DNA from: Suillus spraguei
Taxonomy: Eukaryota; Basidiomycota; Agaricomycetes; Boletales; Suillaceae
Length of the DNA stretch: 64,000 bases
NCBI GenBank assembly: GCA_016800925.1
Contig: JABCPU010000279.1
Span: 1 to 64,000 of the forward strand
Direction: 5' to 3'
The position numbers and the translations under genes were made by a program. Each line of letters starts with the position of its first letter. The stretch's first letter is position 1. The notes under the pieces were generated by a model. That model was not told where the DNA came from, searched no databases, and saw nothing but the letters and a program-made list of their open reading frames with translations. Below, one piece after another: positions 44,211 to 55,734 of this stretch.

Positions 44211-45585
44211 AACATTAATATTTACTCCATGGCGAGTCGTGCCTTCGGACATGTTTCAAAACACTGATTATATTGCGTGTCGTGACTCGTGAGGCTGCCG
44301 CAGGTTACAAGTAGTTCCTCTTTGGGTTTAATTGATGCATATTGGATGAATTGATGTCTGTGGACCACTGCACAATGCACTTGCAATCAAGAAGAACTTT
44401 GCAGGCAGGGCCTATCAATAAGTATTTTGAACAGTCTTTGCTGCTGGGGCACATTCGAAGGTGTGTCTAAATCATTGCCATCACTGTTCACCAAGGTGGA
44501 ACATATGTCCAAACCTTCTCTAGAAGCCCTTGCATCTTGACATAGTTTATAATTTGCAGGCACAAATTAGTACTGTGTTTTTCATCGTCTGTTTTCACAA
44601 GATACGTTTGCAGCTGAAGATCCTGCACACGCATTATGACTGAAGGTCAATAAAATTTTAAATTTTTCGAATAGTCTTGAGTCGCACAAGGTGTTCGGAG
44701 CCCAATAGAAGCTACTTACTGGTTGACTGCTGCCCGGGCCTGGGTTGCACGTACTACTTAGCTCACTAATCACTGTTTACGGTCAAACTGCAAACTCTGC
44801 AGTCCAGTAGTTTGACTTATGGGTTGACAAGCAAGTTTACAAATAGTAAGCACAGGGTTCTGCTTGGAGATAGTTCCGCTGCATACAATACTAGCGGTCA
44901 CCGAGGAACGAAAAGCATGCATAAAAAAGCATTTGTTGAACTCCTGGCTTTCACGCATAGCTTTGACATCGGTGAAGCAGATAAGAAAAATGAAGAACGC
45001 CTAAGTTTCCTCTACAAGGTCAAACATGATAATGTAATGATGGATGGCAGAATTATGCTGATGTGTGCGATTGTGTACTATGTATTGACATGCTAACTTA
45101 TCCATCAGTTCACTGATGAAACGCCATAGGTTCGTGAGGACTTTCTGTGCGTCCGATCTCGTGAATTATACGCGTACTCTTGGCACAGTAAACAACTGCA
45201 GTTGATCGTCTAGTTGTGTCGACGAGGATTGTGGTAGACATGAATGCCACGGTAGCCGGATGCGTTCAAGAGTTGTTTGGACTGCGACGAAAGGATTTTG
45301 CTGAATAGCGATGACAAGACCACGACGCATGTGTCCTTAATCGGGAATTATAATAGAGCGGGCTATATCGATGGTCACCGGTCAAATTGAAATGCGGTCG
45401 TACGGGTCATGGACCATGTCGTCTGAATCATAGTCGCGACGAGAAGACGTGAAATCAGTCTTGGACAGAAACTTGTCGGAGTTACCCCATATGTCAGAGT
45501 CATCCGGCCCGAACACCATAACAACTCGTCACTCGTTCATGCCAGTGATCAGCGCTCAGCGACCTACCACACACCAAGAACCACG
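44211..45585. other. no gene recognised
   Basis: Only short frames (the longest plus-strand ones are 44812-45096 and 45449-45733, the latter overlapping the next gene out of frame). No domain is visible in them. The upstream region of the 45586 gene is probably at the end. Confidence 0.4.
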
Positions 45586-46152
45586 ATGGAATTTATTCCA
45601 CGTCATCCTCAACCATTCACATTTCAGCAAGCTATCTCCTTTGATCCCGAAGTTTCTGCAGATGGTGTGTTTTCCTAATCTCAAAAGCCCACATGCAAGC
45701 TCATTCAACATCAACTTAAACATTAGAAATTAGTCGTCTTCAGAACTCCATCTCTCACTTAAGACGCACGCAAGAAGAACTCCAGGAATATCCAGAAGAC
45801 CCAGACATCGCACAAGCAATCAAAGAAAATAACCAGACGTTGTCAGTACCAGGCAATCCTCGGACTTTGCTACGCTTATTAAGATCGGGGCATCCACACG
45901 CACAGAGCAGCGCAAGATGAGCGGATATTCATGCTCAGGTTGGCGCTCACTCAACGCGGAGCGTCGAATGCAACTAGCGCTCACTATGATCTTCCTCCTG
46001 AACCGAAGCCTGAAAGCGGACATGGCAGGCATGCTGGATTTACTAGTGATAATGGCCTCGACCCGCCGGACGCGCCTCTTCCGGGAGACAACTCGGGTCT
46101 TGGGCCATCGAATTCGACCGGGGATGAACAAGAAAGTGGTGTGCACTTGTAG
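45586..46152 (+). CDS. small coiled-coil protein, unidentified
   Basis: Three exons (45586-45664, 45727-45841, 45906-46152) join in frame with GT-AG introns to give 146 residues. The protein has a helical, charged middle (RLQNSISHLRRTQEELQEY, AIKENNQTL) continuing as QDERIFMLRLALTQRG across the second junction, and a Pro/Gly/Ser-rich tail. No signal peptide or membrane segment. I do not recognise the family, but the clean joining of the helix over two introns supports a real gene. The alternative ATG at 45449 is in another frame. Confidence 0.55.
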
Positions 46153-46930
46153 CCCTACGTCATTCTTGATTATAATTGCCACACTGCACGTCATATAATC
46201 ACTTTACGCATTGGCCAGAAAAGATATTGCTAATCTATGTCACAAGTGTAAATTGATCCTAGCCTTGAAGCTTGAGCCCCGGCCAGTGTGCAAATGGAAT
46301 AGGTCATGTTTCCCGCTCCGGGGGCTCTCAATTCTAGCGCGACTTTCTCTTCGTGCTAACGACTGGTTCTAGTTCTGATCAAAATGTAGCTCTGACATTA
46401 TGCTCAGCTTAGGTTCAACCATCCGTGGTCCCTGTGCTTTGGATCAGAATATGGACGCGTCGGTGTTGCTGATTCTAGCATTACTCTCGCGCACAGATTG
46501 GTTGACCCTTGTATGCAGCTACCACCGAGGTCATTATGGCCCGGGCAAGGGGCATTACTAGTACGTTCTTGAGAGAGAATGTTTTGATAGAGTTAACGCT
46601 AGGACGGTCCTGAGCTTGGGGTTATCATGAGAATCCGAATCGGTAGCATCTCGCATTTGGTGATATGGTTGCTATTGCCCAAACATAATCATTGATTGGA
46701 TATCTGAATAGAATAGTAGAAGTTGGTGGTAAAAGTGGAATATATATGTCATAAATCCTCGAGCGAAAGTATAACGGAAAATGACCATGATGCATCACTC
46801 CTTGCCAGGTAGATTGAGTCGACTCGAAGTCACTAAAAGTGCGCTATCCACGCGGTGGTTATTGTCATCTTAGCACGACAAGCATATGTGCAAGCAGGCA
46901 CACATCTTCTGGGCGGTATCCTGGCCCTCC
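46153..46930. other. no gene recognised
   Basis: Intergenic. No open frame with visible features. Confidence 0.45.
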
Positions 46931-47487
46931 TCATTTTTGACGAACTCTCATGTCAATATGCGGCAGATAGCTAGCGCAGCTGGGCAGCAGGCCTGGCCCC
47001 TTCAAGACACTATCCTTGGCCACATCGCCAAACTTCTTGATTTCGCCTTCTGTCTGGCCTCCACGTGTGACCTCCGGGATTGTGCTAAAGTCACCCCCTT
47101 CGGTTCGCAGCGCAGCTAGTGCCTCGATCAACCACACTAGGCAATTCCACTGCGCATCATTCTGCACGAGCGGTACTTGCACGATGATATTATGTATGCG
47201 TTCCGCCTGCTTGACTAACGGTTCCTGTGCAGGCAGCTTTGCGATGAGCACCCTCCCTATGACTGTACCTTCTCGAAGACCATTCACGACTTTATGTTCA
47301 TACTGCCATTCTGACATGCCGTTGAGATTGAATTTGACGCCTGATTGGATGGTGTTGATGGCCTGGTACATGTGGCAGTCGTGGACGGAGTTTCTTGCTT
47401 GGGTGAAAGCATGAGAGTGAAGTGAAATCCTGGCTTTGAGTTTCGATGGTGAAGTGCAATATATAAACGGTGCTTCTTGCGAGGCAT
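46931..47487 (-). pseudogene. DUF6914-like small protein gene, copy 1
   Basis: Starts MPRKKHRLYIALHHRNSKPGFHF at 47487. After LMLSPKQ a one-base shift is needed to continue as MYQAINTIQSGVKF, WQYEHKVVNG, TVIGRVLIAKL, VQNDAQWNCLVWLIEAL, and a Gly/Thr-rich end at 46931. The WNC-WV-EAL pattern resembles a family of small fungal proteins that I associate with DUF6914; function unknown. A related, more decayed copy lies at 51052-51498 in the same orientation, beyond the FunK1 gene. Confidence 0.5.
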
Positions 47488-48261
47488 GGGTCTGTAAGAA
47501 AAGATATTATGACGGACAAGAGTAGTTCAAGTGGTTCCTTACAAGCGCAAAGATATGAACTAGTTTCGCGTTAAGGAGGCAGGACGCAAGTTACTCATTG
47601 GGCAACCAGTCTAAACCCGCCGGGTGATACGAGATAAGAAGGGTTTCCTGGGAGGGATCATATGTATTGATTGTCCGACATCACCCAGAATGTATAACAG
47701 TGACCATTAACGGTAACATCCAGCACAGGTATCTCAAAGAGGGTAATGATCAGTGTGTGTAGGAAGACAACAAAATACCAGGAGAGAACCATGACCGAGT
47801 CATGTATTTGTCTTCTCTGTGGACCATGGCGCGAGCGTCGGACTTCGTTTTACTCTGAGAACATAAATTCCAAATCAAGGCTCTCAGAACTTCTTGGAGA
47901 CTCGGAATAAGTATCATAATTGATTGATGGCGTACCGAGAATAAAAATTATGTAGCAGATTATAATAGCGGAAGGACGTCCCTCTCCATGAAGCGGTTGT
48001 TTCTGACAGGATTGAGCATTGAGCATTGGACTTGACTGAAATCGATTTCCATGACTTAGTAGAACAAGTCAGGGTCACGTGAACGTGTTGATAGGGACGC
48101 GTCCGCGTCGGAGTCCACAAATCAAACCACATCAGACTGACTAATGGTCCATCACATTTGCGCCACATTGGTCGACCAGATATAAGGCAAGCAGGCAGTA
48201 GTCGTCTTCTTGGGTTTCTCCACAATACTCAGTTAGCGTACCGACGACATCACCTAGTGTC
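47488..48261. other. intergenic, upstream of the FunK1 gene
   Basis: No gene recognised. It holds the divergent upstream regions of the 47487 and 48262 starts. No clear TATA box. Confidence 0.45.
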
Positions 48262-50923
48262 ATGTCCCCTGCCGGCGAGACTGGCACATCATCTACTCCA
48301 CCGCGCGCAAGTGCACCAGCTCATGGTGCTAGCACAATAGAATCCACCCCGAACAGTCGTGGAGCTGCCGTCGTCAGCGAGAACATCAGCCTGGTCGGTG
48401 TCCAGTGCGCATATTTCCTGTTTTATTGAGTGGCACCTTAGGATCTAACATTCTATCAAGTGTCAAGAAAGTTCGCCCATGGATTCAACGTGATATCGAG
48501 CAGGTTAAGGAGTGCAAGGCAGATGCCATGCTACAAACCCTCCTGCAGTGTGCTTGTTCCTCTCCGGAGACTCCACAGCCCGAGCTTCTGCAAAAGTGCC
48601 TCAAGGCAGTTCTGCCTGTTTGCAATGGACAGATTTCCGCTGGGGGCATACACTCATCAGGCATTGAGGCAGCCCTGAAAAAATAGTGAGTGCTCATTCA
48701 CTAATCGAACGTTTTCAGACTTACAACGATTGCAAGCGTACGCCCAGGAGTATAAAACAACTTTTACAGTCCATTCATAGAAGCCACCAACATCGCGCTT
48801 ACTTGTCTTCAGGAAATCAAGCTTAACGGAATGGGCGCTCCTGTCCCCGCCGTGGACATGATCTGTCAGCAGAACGATATGCCCATGTACCAAAACCACC
48901 AGACTGTGAAATCAACTCGAAAGCCCGATCTCGTCTTTCTTCCTTTGAGCAGCGCATGTGCTCTCTTCCAGGATGAGAAAAGCGGCAAGAAAGGCAAACA
49001 GAAGGGCAAACAGAAGGTCGACGAGAAAAATAATGAGAAGCGCAAGGCTCACATGGCCAGGAATGCAATGGCAGAGCCACCAACAACACTCCCCTGGAAA
49101 GATGTCTTAGCTTCCATCGAGTTCAAGAGAAAGACGTCAGGGAAGAAGAAAGGTATTAAACCGCAGGTACCCTCTTCGTATAATGTGAAAGACTATATCC
49201 CTACCAAACCTGAATATTTGCCAGTGGATCATCTGAAGGCTGAAGATACGGTGCCAGTCCCTTCGCAGATCCCAGTAACACAGCCTGCGTCCAACACTGC
49301 AAGTAAGTGATTGTATTTTTGATTCTAAGATCAAACTAATGGGCTGAGCTGCAGTTGTATCTTCTGGCCTTACCACAAAACAACCTTCCAAGGGAGGGTC
49401 CAGCTCCAAGCGCAAGGCCACAGACAATCTGGAATCCGCCGTGAAAAGATCCAAGATCAACACGGACGACCCAGATGCCGAACTAGACGTGACCGTCCAA
49501 ACGGGTTTGTACGCCGCCGAAATGTTTGCAGCCAATCTTGGAGTCAATTGTTTGCTGAATCTTATCGTTGTCGGTGGGTTCATTCGTCTGCCAAGATTGG
49601 TGGCATTCTTACCAAAGTTTTTCAGACGACGTGATTTGGATCTGGTATTATGATCGCCAAGGTACCATTCAAAGCTCTGGTATCAACTTTATTCAAGATC
49701 TCCCGCGATTCATGGTGCTGTTGTTCGCCTTACAACGATTCAAGTTTGAAGATTGGGGCCGAAACAAAGACTTCCTCCCAGTTCAAGTTGAGGGGAAACA
49801 ATGCCACGAATTCAAAATTAAGGATGACAAACTTGGAGACGTAGATTTGTTGCTTCACAGCAGCCATGACGAAAGAGTGACGCACTACGGACTTCAAGGA
49901 AGGGCCACCAATGTCATTCCTGTCACTAGCGAAGCGCTCGCGAAGAAGTACGGTAATTTGCAGGATGGGATGGTGGCCAAGATCTTTTGGGGTGAGGCGA
50001 GTCGCACAAGCGAGCCGGAAATCTTGAAAAGAGTCGAGGAGATCGCTAAGGCGCACGATACCGTAAATGGCCATATTCCCGAGCTGCTGTGGTACCACAA
50101 GTTCACGAAGCTCACATCCTCCATCCGAGAAGCCCTCGGCGTTCCAGAACCCGCCACGGGCAGTCGCGTGCTCTACATTCTCGTATTCCGCAAGCTCTAC
50201 CCCATCACGAAGAAGCTTAATGACACAGAGCTTTTTGATGTATGGCGCCAGTGTATCCTATGTACGTGTCTGGTTCGATTTACGTGGCGCAAGTTAACAT
50301 AGCGTGCAGGCCACCTAACTCTGTGGAAGGAAGGGGTCTATCATCGAGATATCAGCCCTGGAAACTTGATGTGGTATATGAAGAACGGCAAACTGATCGG
50401 TGTCTTAAATGACTACGATCTATCCTCGTTGGCGAATGTATCGGATCCTCAGGGCAATGAGCGCACGGGCACGGTGCCGTTCATGGCGCTCGAGCTTCTC
50501 ACCCCAAGCGCTCAACGAGGAGAAGTCAAACACCTGTATCGCCACGATTTGGAGTCGTTTATGTGGGTTTTTGCCTGGATTTCCTTGCGTTACAGGCAAG
50601 GAATCCTTCTACCACGGGGATTGCGCCCTTTCGACGAATGGGCAACTTTAGGCGCTGTGGCATGTGGCAAGGAAAAGTTGTTCTTTCTCAATAATATGAC
50701 AGCTTCCGCACCTTCGGACATAAACCAAGACATATGGAATTTCCTTGTGGATTCTCTTCTGGTGCTTAAAAAGGATGCCGACAACCGATACTATCGTCGC
50801 CTCAGACGGTCATCGAGCTCAGGAGAAGGCCAGCAGCCCAACACCGAGGACTCGGATCTCGATGCTATCCTATCTAAATTTACAAGTTTAGAAGGTTGGG
50901 ATGAGCTCAGCAGACCTAGATGA
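48262..50923 (+). CDS. FunK1-type protein kinase
   Basis: Six exons: 48262-48397, 48442-48685, 48770-49302, 49355-49573, 49626-50261 and 50310-50923, total 2382 nt, 793 residues, all in frame. Order: Ser/Pro-rich start, helical N-terminal domain (KKVRPWIQRDIEQ), FIEATNIALTCLQEIK, Lys-rich linker (SGKKGKQKGKQKV), and a second helical block with WIWYYDRQGTIQSSGINFI. The kinase part has HRDISPGNLM (HRD loop), LNDYDLSSL in place of DFG, a GTVPFMALELL activation-segment end, HDLESFMWVF and a C-terminal DLDAIL tail. FunK1 kinases are expanded in agaricomycetes; substrates are unknown. It is intact here, unlike the relic at 42490. Confidence 0.9.
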
Positions 50924-51051
50924 TTTTCTTTGCATGTTGCCCCGTACATAGTTTTGTGTCAATACTTGTAACTTTGAGTTGTATATTTATAATACAAGTC
51001 GTTGACGGTTACTTTCCATAGAGTCGTGTGTGAAAGCTTCACCAGTAGGGA

Positions 51052-51498
51052 TTAAATACCTCGAAGCAGTGCGATGTATCTTGCCACCCAATCATTTGTG
51101 ACTTCCGATATCGTGCTGACTCTTGACTCGCAGCGTAATAACTTATGTATACTGGGTAATCCCACTGCCCCACAAGTGGTACTCGCAAGGATGTCATGTA
51201 GTACGTGCTCTGCCTCCGTGACCAATGGTTCGTGCAGCTTTACGATGAGCACCCTTCCTATGACTGTACCTTCTTGAACACCAGGCCCTCAGGGGGGGCC
51301 ATTCACGACTTTGTATTCGTAGTACGTACCACCGTTCTAGCATGACGCCTGATTGGGTCGTGATAGATGTGCAGTCATGGGTGAACGTATTGTGAGTTTC
51401 TTGCTTGAGTGAGAGCATGAAAGCGGAGTGAAATCCTGATATTAAGTTGCGATGGTGGAGGGTGGTGTAGTGACTAAATGGTGCTTTTTGTGAGGCAT
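51052..51498 (-). pseudogene. DUF6914-like small protein gene, copy 2 (decayed)
   Basis: DNA similar to 46931-47487. It starts MPHKKHH at 51498, has a stop after about 18 codons, and keeps the GTVIGRVLIVKL-like block and the SVTEAEHVLHDI-like region in other frames. The end is near 51052. It lies tail-on to the FunK1 gene stop (50923), about 130 bp away. Confidence 0.45.
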
Positions 51499-52155
51499 GG
51501 GTTCATGAGAAGGGATCTTGTGATGAACAAGGGTAGTTCAAACGATTCCTTACCAGCTGTGACGGCCAAGGGGACATACGTATATTTCGTGTCAGTTAAA
51601 TTAGGCCGTCATGCATTAAAAATGGATGCGGGGCAGTACAACACAGCAGCAGGGTAAAAATTCAATCTTCGCCTGCTTTCGATGATTCCTCATTTTAGCC
51701 CGATGTGACTGAAGCAGACAAGAGGAGAAGGTGCGCGTGAGATGACAGATGGAGTACGAGAAGGAGCACCACATGGATATTCACACTTGGAGAGGTGCTG
51801 GCCGTGCTGGGAGGATTCAGCAAGAAGTCAATAAAAGTGAGCCATTGATTCAAAGCCTCATATCTGCTGGCCCTTGATTCAGAATTCCCACACCCGGACT
51901 CCAGCTCCATCACACATCTTGTTGTCATCTCCACATACGCTGGATGATCTCGCTTAATGGTACCTCCCAAGTACGTCCTCCACAACTACTTGGCTGCTGT
52001 TTCATGACCAATTTTTTGAACTCGCTAGAACTCTGTGGCATCGGGTCACACGTGCAGAAAGACTGCCGAGTTGGGCTGTGTGCACTGCACGCGCAACTCT
52101 CATACCAACATTGTAAAGAAGGAATGTCCAATCATTGTCTTCTTAATTCGGTCTG
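51499..52155. other. no gene recognised
   Basis: Two overlapping minus-strand frames (51695-51985 and 51925-52131) share the segment TYLGGTIKRDHPAYVEM, but I recognise no family. Possibly another transposon remnant. Confidence 0.35.
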
Positions 52156-52428
52156 CATCAGGAAATTCACACATTCCTTGACGTGCCCTTATGCGGACTT
52201 ATTTACACTTAACTGCCTTGGTGAAATTGAATCTACTTGTCCAAAATTTCAATGTGAATGAATTCAGAAAAAAAAAGTTGAGATATATTAATATACATGT
52301 TTTATTGTATTTCGCACTCAAAAAATATAAGATATGCCAGGTGAATGATGTGAGAGAGAGCAAACAAGTTTTGAGATAAGTGAGTTAAGCTGATTAAGCA
52401 TGTTAAGGAATGTGTGAATTTCCTGATG
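52156..52428 (+). mobile_element. MITE with about 31-bp TIRs, copy 1
   Basis: A 273-bp element beginning CATCAGGAAATTCACACAT and ending with its inverted repeat. Flanks are TG/TG where copy 2 has TA/TA, so a TA target with mutation is likely. The interior is AT-rich and non-coding. It is nearly identical to the reverse complement of 59963-60231. Confidence 0.85.
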
Positions 52429-52458
52429 TGCCTGTAGGCCCAGAATAATGGCAGTGTG

Positions 52459-53537
52459 TGGAAAAGATAGACCCAGTCAGACACTACCCCAAGTGGGAGC
52501 CGGATGTAGACATCCACATAGCGGAGAAGGCTGAGACAGCAAAGATAGAAGACGGACTCGCCGATGAAAACCTAAGGGCATACTCAGACGGGTCAATGGT
52601 GGATGGGGGAGTTGGAGGAGCAGCAGTGGTCATGAGAGGCAACGAAGTGATAGGAAGCAAGAGGTTTCACTTGGGGAGCAACCGCGAGCATACGGTCTAT
52701 GAAGCAGAGTTGGTGGGGATGATATTAGCAGTACAACTGCTGAAGGAGACGGGAGGAAGAAGGGGCACCATATCCCTAGGTGTCGACAATCAGGCAGCGA
52801 TAAGAGCAACCGAAGCTTTCCGCTCACAGCCAGGACACTACCTCATGGACCAATTCCACGATGATCTTAGAAGACTCATCCCTGAGCACGACGAAAGAAA
52901 ACTCAAAGTCAGATGGACGCCAGGCCATGTAGGGATACCAGGGAATGAAGAGGCAGACACTCACGCGAAACGCGCCGCACGAGGCGAATCATCAGACACA
53001 CGAGCCCAGCCAAAGTCGCTCCTAACCGAGGAAGGAGAACTCAGAATCCTACCAAGGAGCAAAGCGGCACTAAGACAACACTTCTACGCAAAGATCAAAA
53101 AAGAGGCCACCACCATCATGGAGAACTCACCGCGCTACACACTGCTCAAATCAGTCGACACGTCAGCACCATCAAAGAAGTTTGCAAAGAAGATAGAGAA
53201 GCTACCGAGACGTCACAGCTCACTGATGTTTCAACTCCGCACGGGACATATAGCGCTCAACAAACACCTCAAACGAATAGCGAAATCCCCAACGGCGCGT
53301 TGCCCAGCATGCGAAAACCATGACGAAACGGTACACCACTTCATCCTAGTCTGCCCAGCATACGTGAACCAGAGAGAACAAATGAGGAAAGAAGTCGGAG
53401 CAAGACAATGCAAAATCGAGTACCTGCTGAACGAAAGCAAGGGAATGAGAGCAACGTTGACGTACATCGCGCGCACGAGAAGATTGGAACAAACCTTCGG
53501 AGATGTAACCCCCCCAGCGGAAAAGGAGAAGGAATAG
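52459..53537 (+). CDS. LINE ORF2 fragment: RNase H domain
   Basis: Open frame of about 359 codons. RNase HI features: AYSDGSMVDGGVGGAAVV (first Asp), EHTVYEAELVGM (Glu), LGVDNQAAIRA (Asp), and WTPGHVGIPGNEEADTHAK (final Asp with the GNE-AD motif). Past the RNase H fold, a zinc-knuckle-like CPACENHDETVHHFILVCPAY motif follows, as is common in Tad1/jockey-type ORF2 ends. The reading frame is uninterrupted, suggesting recent insertion. The first Met overlaps the target duplication by chance and is not a native start. Confidence 0.85.
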
Positions 53538-53742
53538 AGGAAACGCGACAACAAGTCGCACAAATCATATCAAGAGCCTGAAGAAGGCCCTAACGTCCGC
53601 GCGCAAGCCAGGACCACTGTATAGCATAGACAACCAAAAAACGGACCAAAGCATATACGAATAGATTAGGTGTACAGTAGGTAGTGTCCATCATAGCCCC
53701 AACGGACAATAAACAAGGATCAAAAAAAAAAAAAAAAAAAAA
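52459..53742 (+). mobile_element. 5'-truncated LINE (Tad1-like), with target duplication
   Basis: A non-LTR element of 1284 bp ending in a run of about 22 A. It is flanked by the 11-bp direct repeat ATGGCAGTGTG (52448-52458 and 53743-53753). It contains only the C-terminal RNase H part of its second ORF, so most of the element was lost at insertion by 5' truncation. Confidence 0.92.
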
Positions 53743-53753
53743 ATGGCAGTGTG

Positions 53754-54056
53754 CAAGAACATCTCGATAGTAACAATGAAAGCAATTTGCCGAACTTCCA
53801 CATCAAACTTTCTCAGTGCTTCGCAGTTTCATGGCCAAACATCTACTTCGACAATTGAATGATATCGTCGTATGGCACGTGCCTGGATAAATCTTCTTCA
53901 TTGACTTTCAACCTGAAACACTTACTTCACCAAATCATTCCTTAATCTCCCTTGGGAGTGGTAGTAAGCACCGGATAATGGCAATATATCTAGCATGTTA
54001 TCGTCATACGTTTACCAAGGTCGCTGCACCAGTTTTCTCATCCAGGGTTCCATAGA
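53754..54056. other. no gene recognised
   Basis: Pre-insertion sequence downstream of the LINE and upstream region of the next gene. Nothing specific seen. Confidence 0.4.
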
Positions 54057-55734
54057 ATGAATGTTGTCTCAAATGATCTCTCCTTGCGGTCATTCATCGA
54101 AGCGAATCGTATTGACAGCTACTTTGCAGGTTCGTGGAGAGCGAGTCTAATGATGATAGTGATATGTCAATTTAACATTGGCTACGGTTTCGCAGTCGCC
54201 TCCGCTGTTGTGTTGATATACGATTGGGGTCAGCAAGACTGAGTATTATGAGAGAACCACTAACATCTTTATTCCAGCACTTATGTTCGGTCAAGAGGTA
54301 GGTTGACGATATTACTGAAGCATCCATCTCGCTGAGAATGCTTTCACAGGTTGAACTTATCTGAGTAAGCGGACTCCCGCATCAAAACAACGACGTGAAG
54401 ACGTAACTAATTCGCTGCAGAAGAATCGCTGGTCCCTCATGACGGTGTTGTATACGCGGTTTGCGTTATCAGTGTGGTGGGCAAGTTGTGCTGAATAAAA
54501 AATCCTAGGTACGCTATGTTGGAATAATATATTATGTGTATGTTGGCGAGGTTGAGCAACCGGTGTTGTACTTACCTGCCATCTCTCATAATCAGCATCA
54601 AAGTATTGCGCATGTCTCCTCGCACACTCTATTTCCATTTTTTCTGACTGGTGGCATGCAGTATTTGTTTTGGTGGCGGCTACAGTGAGCATTTCACTTC
54701 TATGTCTGCATTCCTGACCAGTAAATTGCACTCCCATGCAGCGGTGAGTGAGATTCTTGACCGACTTCTTAGTTCAACATAATGATTGCCACAGTTGTGA
54801 GTTTATTCTTGGCATACGATCCTTCATAACGTTACTAAATTTTTCAGGCCCTGGTGGGTACATCGCACTGGATTGAATATGTGTCACCGTAAATGCTATA
54901 CTTGGGGTGAGCTATGCTATCGCAATACTTTCGTAGTATTGAATTGACTCAAACGTCACCCAAGTGATCATGATTGCTCGGTTATATGCCATGTATCAGC
55001 AATCCAGAAACGTGCTCATGTTTCTTCTTATCATCTTCCTGGCTGTCAACATCGCTGACGGAGTGCTCACGGGAATAATAATGAAGGATGTCTCAGGGGG
55101 TAAGGTTCATCATGAGTGAAATACATGTGCGCCAGGCTCATTGACGAATACCAGAAGCATTCATTCTCTCAGGTGTGTATCAGTGCACTGTTAGCTTTGG
55201 AGGAGATAGCTCACTCATGGGTTCTCGCGACTGTATGGGAGGTCGTCACACTATGTTTCACAGTCTGGATCGCTGCCAAACACTTCCGTGAACTACGATG
55301 CTCATCTGCAGGAGGTATTGTCGGAGACTTTTGCACGGTGTTGATTAAAACTAACGTGCTTTACTTTGTGTGGTGAGTTCATAATGTGAATGCAATTCTC
55401 TTGACTGCTAAAATTTCGTGGATGCTTTGTTCCTATTTCTTACTTCAACCTTGCTTTTCTGTCTTCGACAACCTCAGTGGTATCCCGTTCCTTCACTGAG
55501 TGCTGTATGTGTGCATGGCTCACCATCCTGTAGGAACCATATTCCATGAAATGGCGTATTTATATCGGTCTTATTCAAATCTTCGCGCTGGCGGGGAAAT
55601 ATGTACTGGGACCACACCTGATCCTTGGTGTTCGACCGTATCATGCCAAACCTGTGGCCGGCGCAGATACAGCAACTAGCATGACTCCAATTGTTTTCCA
55701 GGAGCGTGTGTATGACAAGAAATGCTCGGTATGA
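54057..55734 (+). pseudogene. DUF6533-like multi-membrane protein gene, probably decayed
   Basis: Pieces in order with short GT-AG introns: a first membrane segment ASAVVLIYDW, the small exon ALMFGQE, VELI, then RWSLMTVLY, a segment around NIADGVLTGI near 55050, YMCARLIDEYQ, WVLATVWEVVTLCFTVWIAAKHFRELR, GDFCTVLIKTNVLYFVW, and the last exon with YVLGPHLILGVRPYHAK to the stop at 55732-55734. This matches a large agaricomycete family with about seven membrane segments and an N-terminal DUF6533; function unknown. The codon after VELI is TGA where relatives have Trp, and the third segment degrades, so I call it a pseudogene. The C-terminal exons look intact. Confidence 0.65.

Noticed and set aside
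45820..46194. Minus-strand 124-codon frame
   Set aside because: Antisense shadow of the three-exon coiled-coil gene; no features of its own.
53722..53742. Poly(A) run as evidence of a processed pseudogene
   Set aside because: It belongs to the LINE, whose RNase H frame and target duplication account for it.
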